Source of the DNA: Bacteroides sp. CAG:1076
Lineage (GTDB): Bacteria > Bacteroidota > Bacteroidia > Bacteroidales > Bacteroidaceae
Direction of reading: 5' to 3'
Length of the DNA: 24,571 bases
NCBI GenBank assembly: GCA_000436795.1
Contig: HF993155.1
Span: 1-24,571, forward strand
A program made the translations under genes and the position numbers. The notes under the pieces were generated by a model, which was given only the letters and a program-made list of their open reading frames with translations, ran no database searches and was not told where the DNA came from. This document shows positions 23,286-24,571 of the stretch, one piece after another (the stretch's first letter is position 1; every line of letters starts with the position of its first letter).

Positions 23286-23630
23286 TTAAAGCATGGCGGC
23301 GTGCTTGCGCACCTCCTTGAGCCGCTCCATGAACGATGGGTTGTCGGCAGCCTGCCGCATGTTGTATTTCATCTGCAGACGCATCAGCGAATCTGCCGGT
23401 ATATTGAGAACCGCCTCGAAGAGCATGGCCGTCTGAGCCGTAACAGGGCGGCGACAGTTAAGAATATCGTTCAGCATCTTGTATGAGATGCCCATCTGCT
23501 CTGCCAGCCTGCGCTGCGACAGTTTACGGTACTCAACTTCTTCTTTCAGCACTTCACCCGGGTGAGTAGGATATGCCGCCTTAAGGTTGTTGGCAATCAT
23601 ATTCGGATCTGTTCCTTGTATCTCAATCAT
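23286..23630 (-). CDS. higA: HigA-family antitoxin (HTH_3 / XRE)
   Basis: A 114-residue antitoxin with the HigA signature AYPTHPGEVLKEE (19-31). An HTH follows at ~38-62 (LSQRRLAEQMGISYKMLNDI and NCRRPVTAQTAML). It should bind the toxin and repress the operon. It follows the toxin gene by 10 bp, in the toxin-first order characteristic of higBA. A strong terminator follows. At 114 residues it is close to the usual HigA length. Confidence 0.9.
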   Translation of the reverse strand: MIEIQGTDPNMIANNLKAAYPTHPGEVLKEEVEYRKLSQRRLAEQMGISYKMLNDILNCRRPVTAQTAMLFEAVLNIPADSLMRLQMKYNMRQAADNPSFMERLKEVRKHAAML

Positions 23631-23640
23631 AATCTGTCAC

Positions 23641-23928
23641 TTATTTATAATGGTTCGACAAATCTGTTATATTGCATATTGTAGCTATGGTTTCGCCTTC
23701 CTTTGTCCGTTCCTCAAACTCGATGCGGTACTGGTCATTGACCCTTACTGACGAAAGTCCAGCCTTGTCGCCTTTCAGCTTCTCATAATTCAGCGAATTA
23801 TATCTCATAAGCCCTTGTACGTTGGATGTCTCCATCATTACATCGATTACGCGGATATATTTGCGCACCACCTGCGGTTGATAGCGGTGTTTTTTGTCAG
23901 TATGTCCTGTAACATACATTTCTTGCAA
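23641..23928 (-). CDS. higB: HigB/RelE-type toxin, start codon uncertain
   Basis: A RelE-superfamily mRNA-interferase-like protein. The motif LNYEKLKGDKAGLSSVRVND (about residues 47-66 from the TTG) followed by QYRIEFEER, and ATICNITDLSNHYK at the end, are strongly HigB-like. The coordinates use TTG at 23928; an ATG exists at 23919. The frame is open further upstream to a TAA at 23967-23965, and reads EIIFNEKYLQEMY, which matches the N-terminus I expect for Bacteroides relatives starting MEIIF or similar. The codon where Met is expected (23955-23953) is ATA. So the gene either starts at ATA or TTG, or has lost its normal start. The toxin precedes the antitoxin by 10 bp. Confidence 0.8.
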   Translation of the reverse strand: MQEMYVTGHTDKKHRYQPQVVRKYIRVIDVMMETSNVQGLMRYNSLNYEKLKGDKAGLSSVRVNDQYRIEFEERTKEGETIATICNITDLSNHYK

Positions 23929-23955
23929 ATATTTTTCGTTGAATATGATTTCTAT

Positions 23956-24227
23956 ATATTCTGGTTAGTCCACGTGGTAAAGATAGTGAAAGGCGAGAGC
24001 AAAGTCAAGCGAAAACGCAGTTTTCAGATTGTTCTATGCCGAGGCGACTCATATTTTTTACAAAAAAAGTAAATTATTTGCAATAGTCCACTAATTAAGT
24101 GGATTTATTTTGCATGTCTGCCATCAGTTTCCCGTTTTCCCGATATGTCAAAGAACGCGTAAGTAGAGTCAGAGTCCATTTTCCAAATCATAATTGGATC
24201 GCCTTCTTAGTTCCATCGCATGACTGT
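23956..24227. promoter_or_regulatory. regulatory gap upstream of higBA, with TCCAC dyads
   Basis: This 272-bp gap has no convincing gene. It contains the palindrome CCACGTGG (23970-23977) and the dyad TCCACT-N5-AGTGGA (24087-24103); both share a TCCAC half-site and may bind HigA. On the minus strand TGACTTTG (24007-24000) matches seven of eight -7 consensus positions and would give a short leader to the toxin. An A/T-rich T6/A7 stretch lies at 24054-24068. No clear terminator for the fimbrillin-like gene ending at 24228 was seen. Confidence 0.35.
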
Positions 24228-24571
24228 CTACAGATCTGCATCTACGTCTCCACCGTATCTCTGTGTCCAGTCCGTGATTTCGAACGTGGAGAGCTCGGCT
24301 TCTTCCGGTGTCTCTACAAGCGTTCCGCCGAGGGTCAGCGATTCGCCCTTTCCGGTGTTGAACTCCTTGAGAGCTTCCGTAAGGTCGCTTTTCAGCGTGG
24401 TGGAGGTCGGGTTGCCGTCAGCATAGCGGATTTCGCCCGTCAGCAACTGTTCCGTGCCGGTCACACCCAGCAGCCGCACCGTGGCTTTCCACTTGCCGGC
24501 ATCGGCCCCTTCGGTAATCTTTGTGAAGGGCAGCACGACGTTCGAAGCGGCTCCGTAGGTATCGGTAGCGA
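24228..24571 (-). CDS. fimbrillin-like protein, C-terminal part (5' end outside window)
   Basis: The frame is open to the window edge, giving 113+ residues up to the TAG at 24230-24228; the internal GTG at 24536 is not the likely start. Visible features: NVVLPFTKITEGADAGKWKA, LLTGEIRYADG, LTEALKEFNTGKGESLTLGG and the end TFEITDWTQRYGGDVDADL. The closing I-x-x-W strand and the short acidic tail match the ends of the two fimbrillins nearby (ITPWKDG, ISPWHD), so a fourth Mfa-like surface protein is the best reading. G+C is high, as in the rest of this island. Confidence 0.6.
   Translation of the reverse strand, partial: ATDTYGAASNVVLPFTKITEGADAGKWKATVRLLGVTGTEQLLTGEIRYADGNPTSTTLKSDLTEALKEFNTGKGESLTLGGTLVETPEEAELSTFEITDWTQRYGGDVDADL

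Overview
The window looks like a chromosomal segment of a Bacteroidales gut commensal (Bacteroides, Phocaeicola or Parabacteroides type). Supporting signs are Mfa-like fimbrillin lipoproteins, a DUF5686 outer-membrane protein, a BlaI plus M56/TonB pair, an S1 sulfatase, boxes of the Bacteroidales -7 type (TAnnTTTG), and a general lack of Shine-Dalgarno sequences. Species cannot be fixed from the sequence alone. No rRNA, tRNA, CRISPR array, IS element or integrase was seen.

Region 1 (1-8704, all +) is the downstream part of a type II fatty-acid/polyketide operon of the aryl-polyene (APE) kind. It begins with a GNAT-like gene cut by the window edge. Then come ketosynthase, ACP, two hotdog dehydratases, an MMPL exporter, an FAD oxidoreductase resembling retinol saturase, a FabG-type reductase, a LolA-like periplasmic protein and a hotdog thioesterase. 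Most junctions overlap by 4-8 nt or are separated by 1-14 nt. Condensation, ketoreduction, dehydration, chain release and export are all present. Starter-unit genes and a second ketosynthase/chain-length factor would lie upstream, outside the window. A DUF5686 outer-membrane gene (8803-11364) follows from its own likely promoter.

Region 2 (11365-13556) holds an odd intergenic stretch, with a 20-codon ORF that has a perfect Shine-Dalgarno and runs into a 17-bp inverted repeat. Next is a minus-strand BlaI repressor and M56 peptidase/TonB-C pair, with two operator-like dyads flanking its -7 box.

Region 3 (13557-18262, +) encodes envelope functions: an unrecognised secreted protein, an unrecognised lipoprotein, a PagL-like lipid A deacylase homologue, and a separately promoted Ser-type sulfatase.

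Region 4 (18263-24571, mainly -) is visibly richer in G+C. It has a GLUG-repeat fimbrillin-like lipoprotein, a KilA-N protein, two tandem paralogous fimbrillin lipoproteins, a HigBA-type toxin-antitoxin pair, and the C-terminus of another fimbrillin-like protein. It reads as an accessory surface-antigen island.

Most noteworthy are the saturase-like oxidoreductase inside the polyene-type operon, a hairpin leader shared by two fimbrillin-type genes, the BlaI operator pair around its promoter, and a HigB reading frame whose family-like N-terminus begins at ATA rather than ATG.
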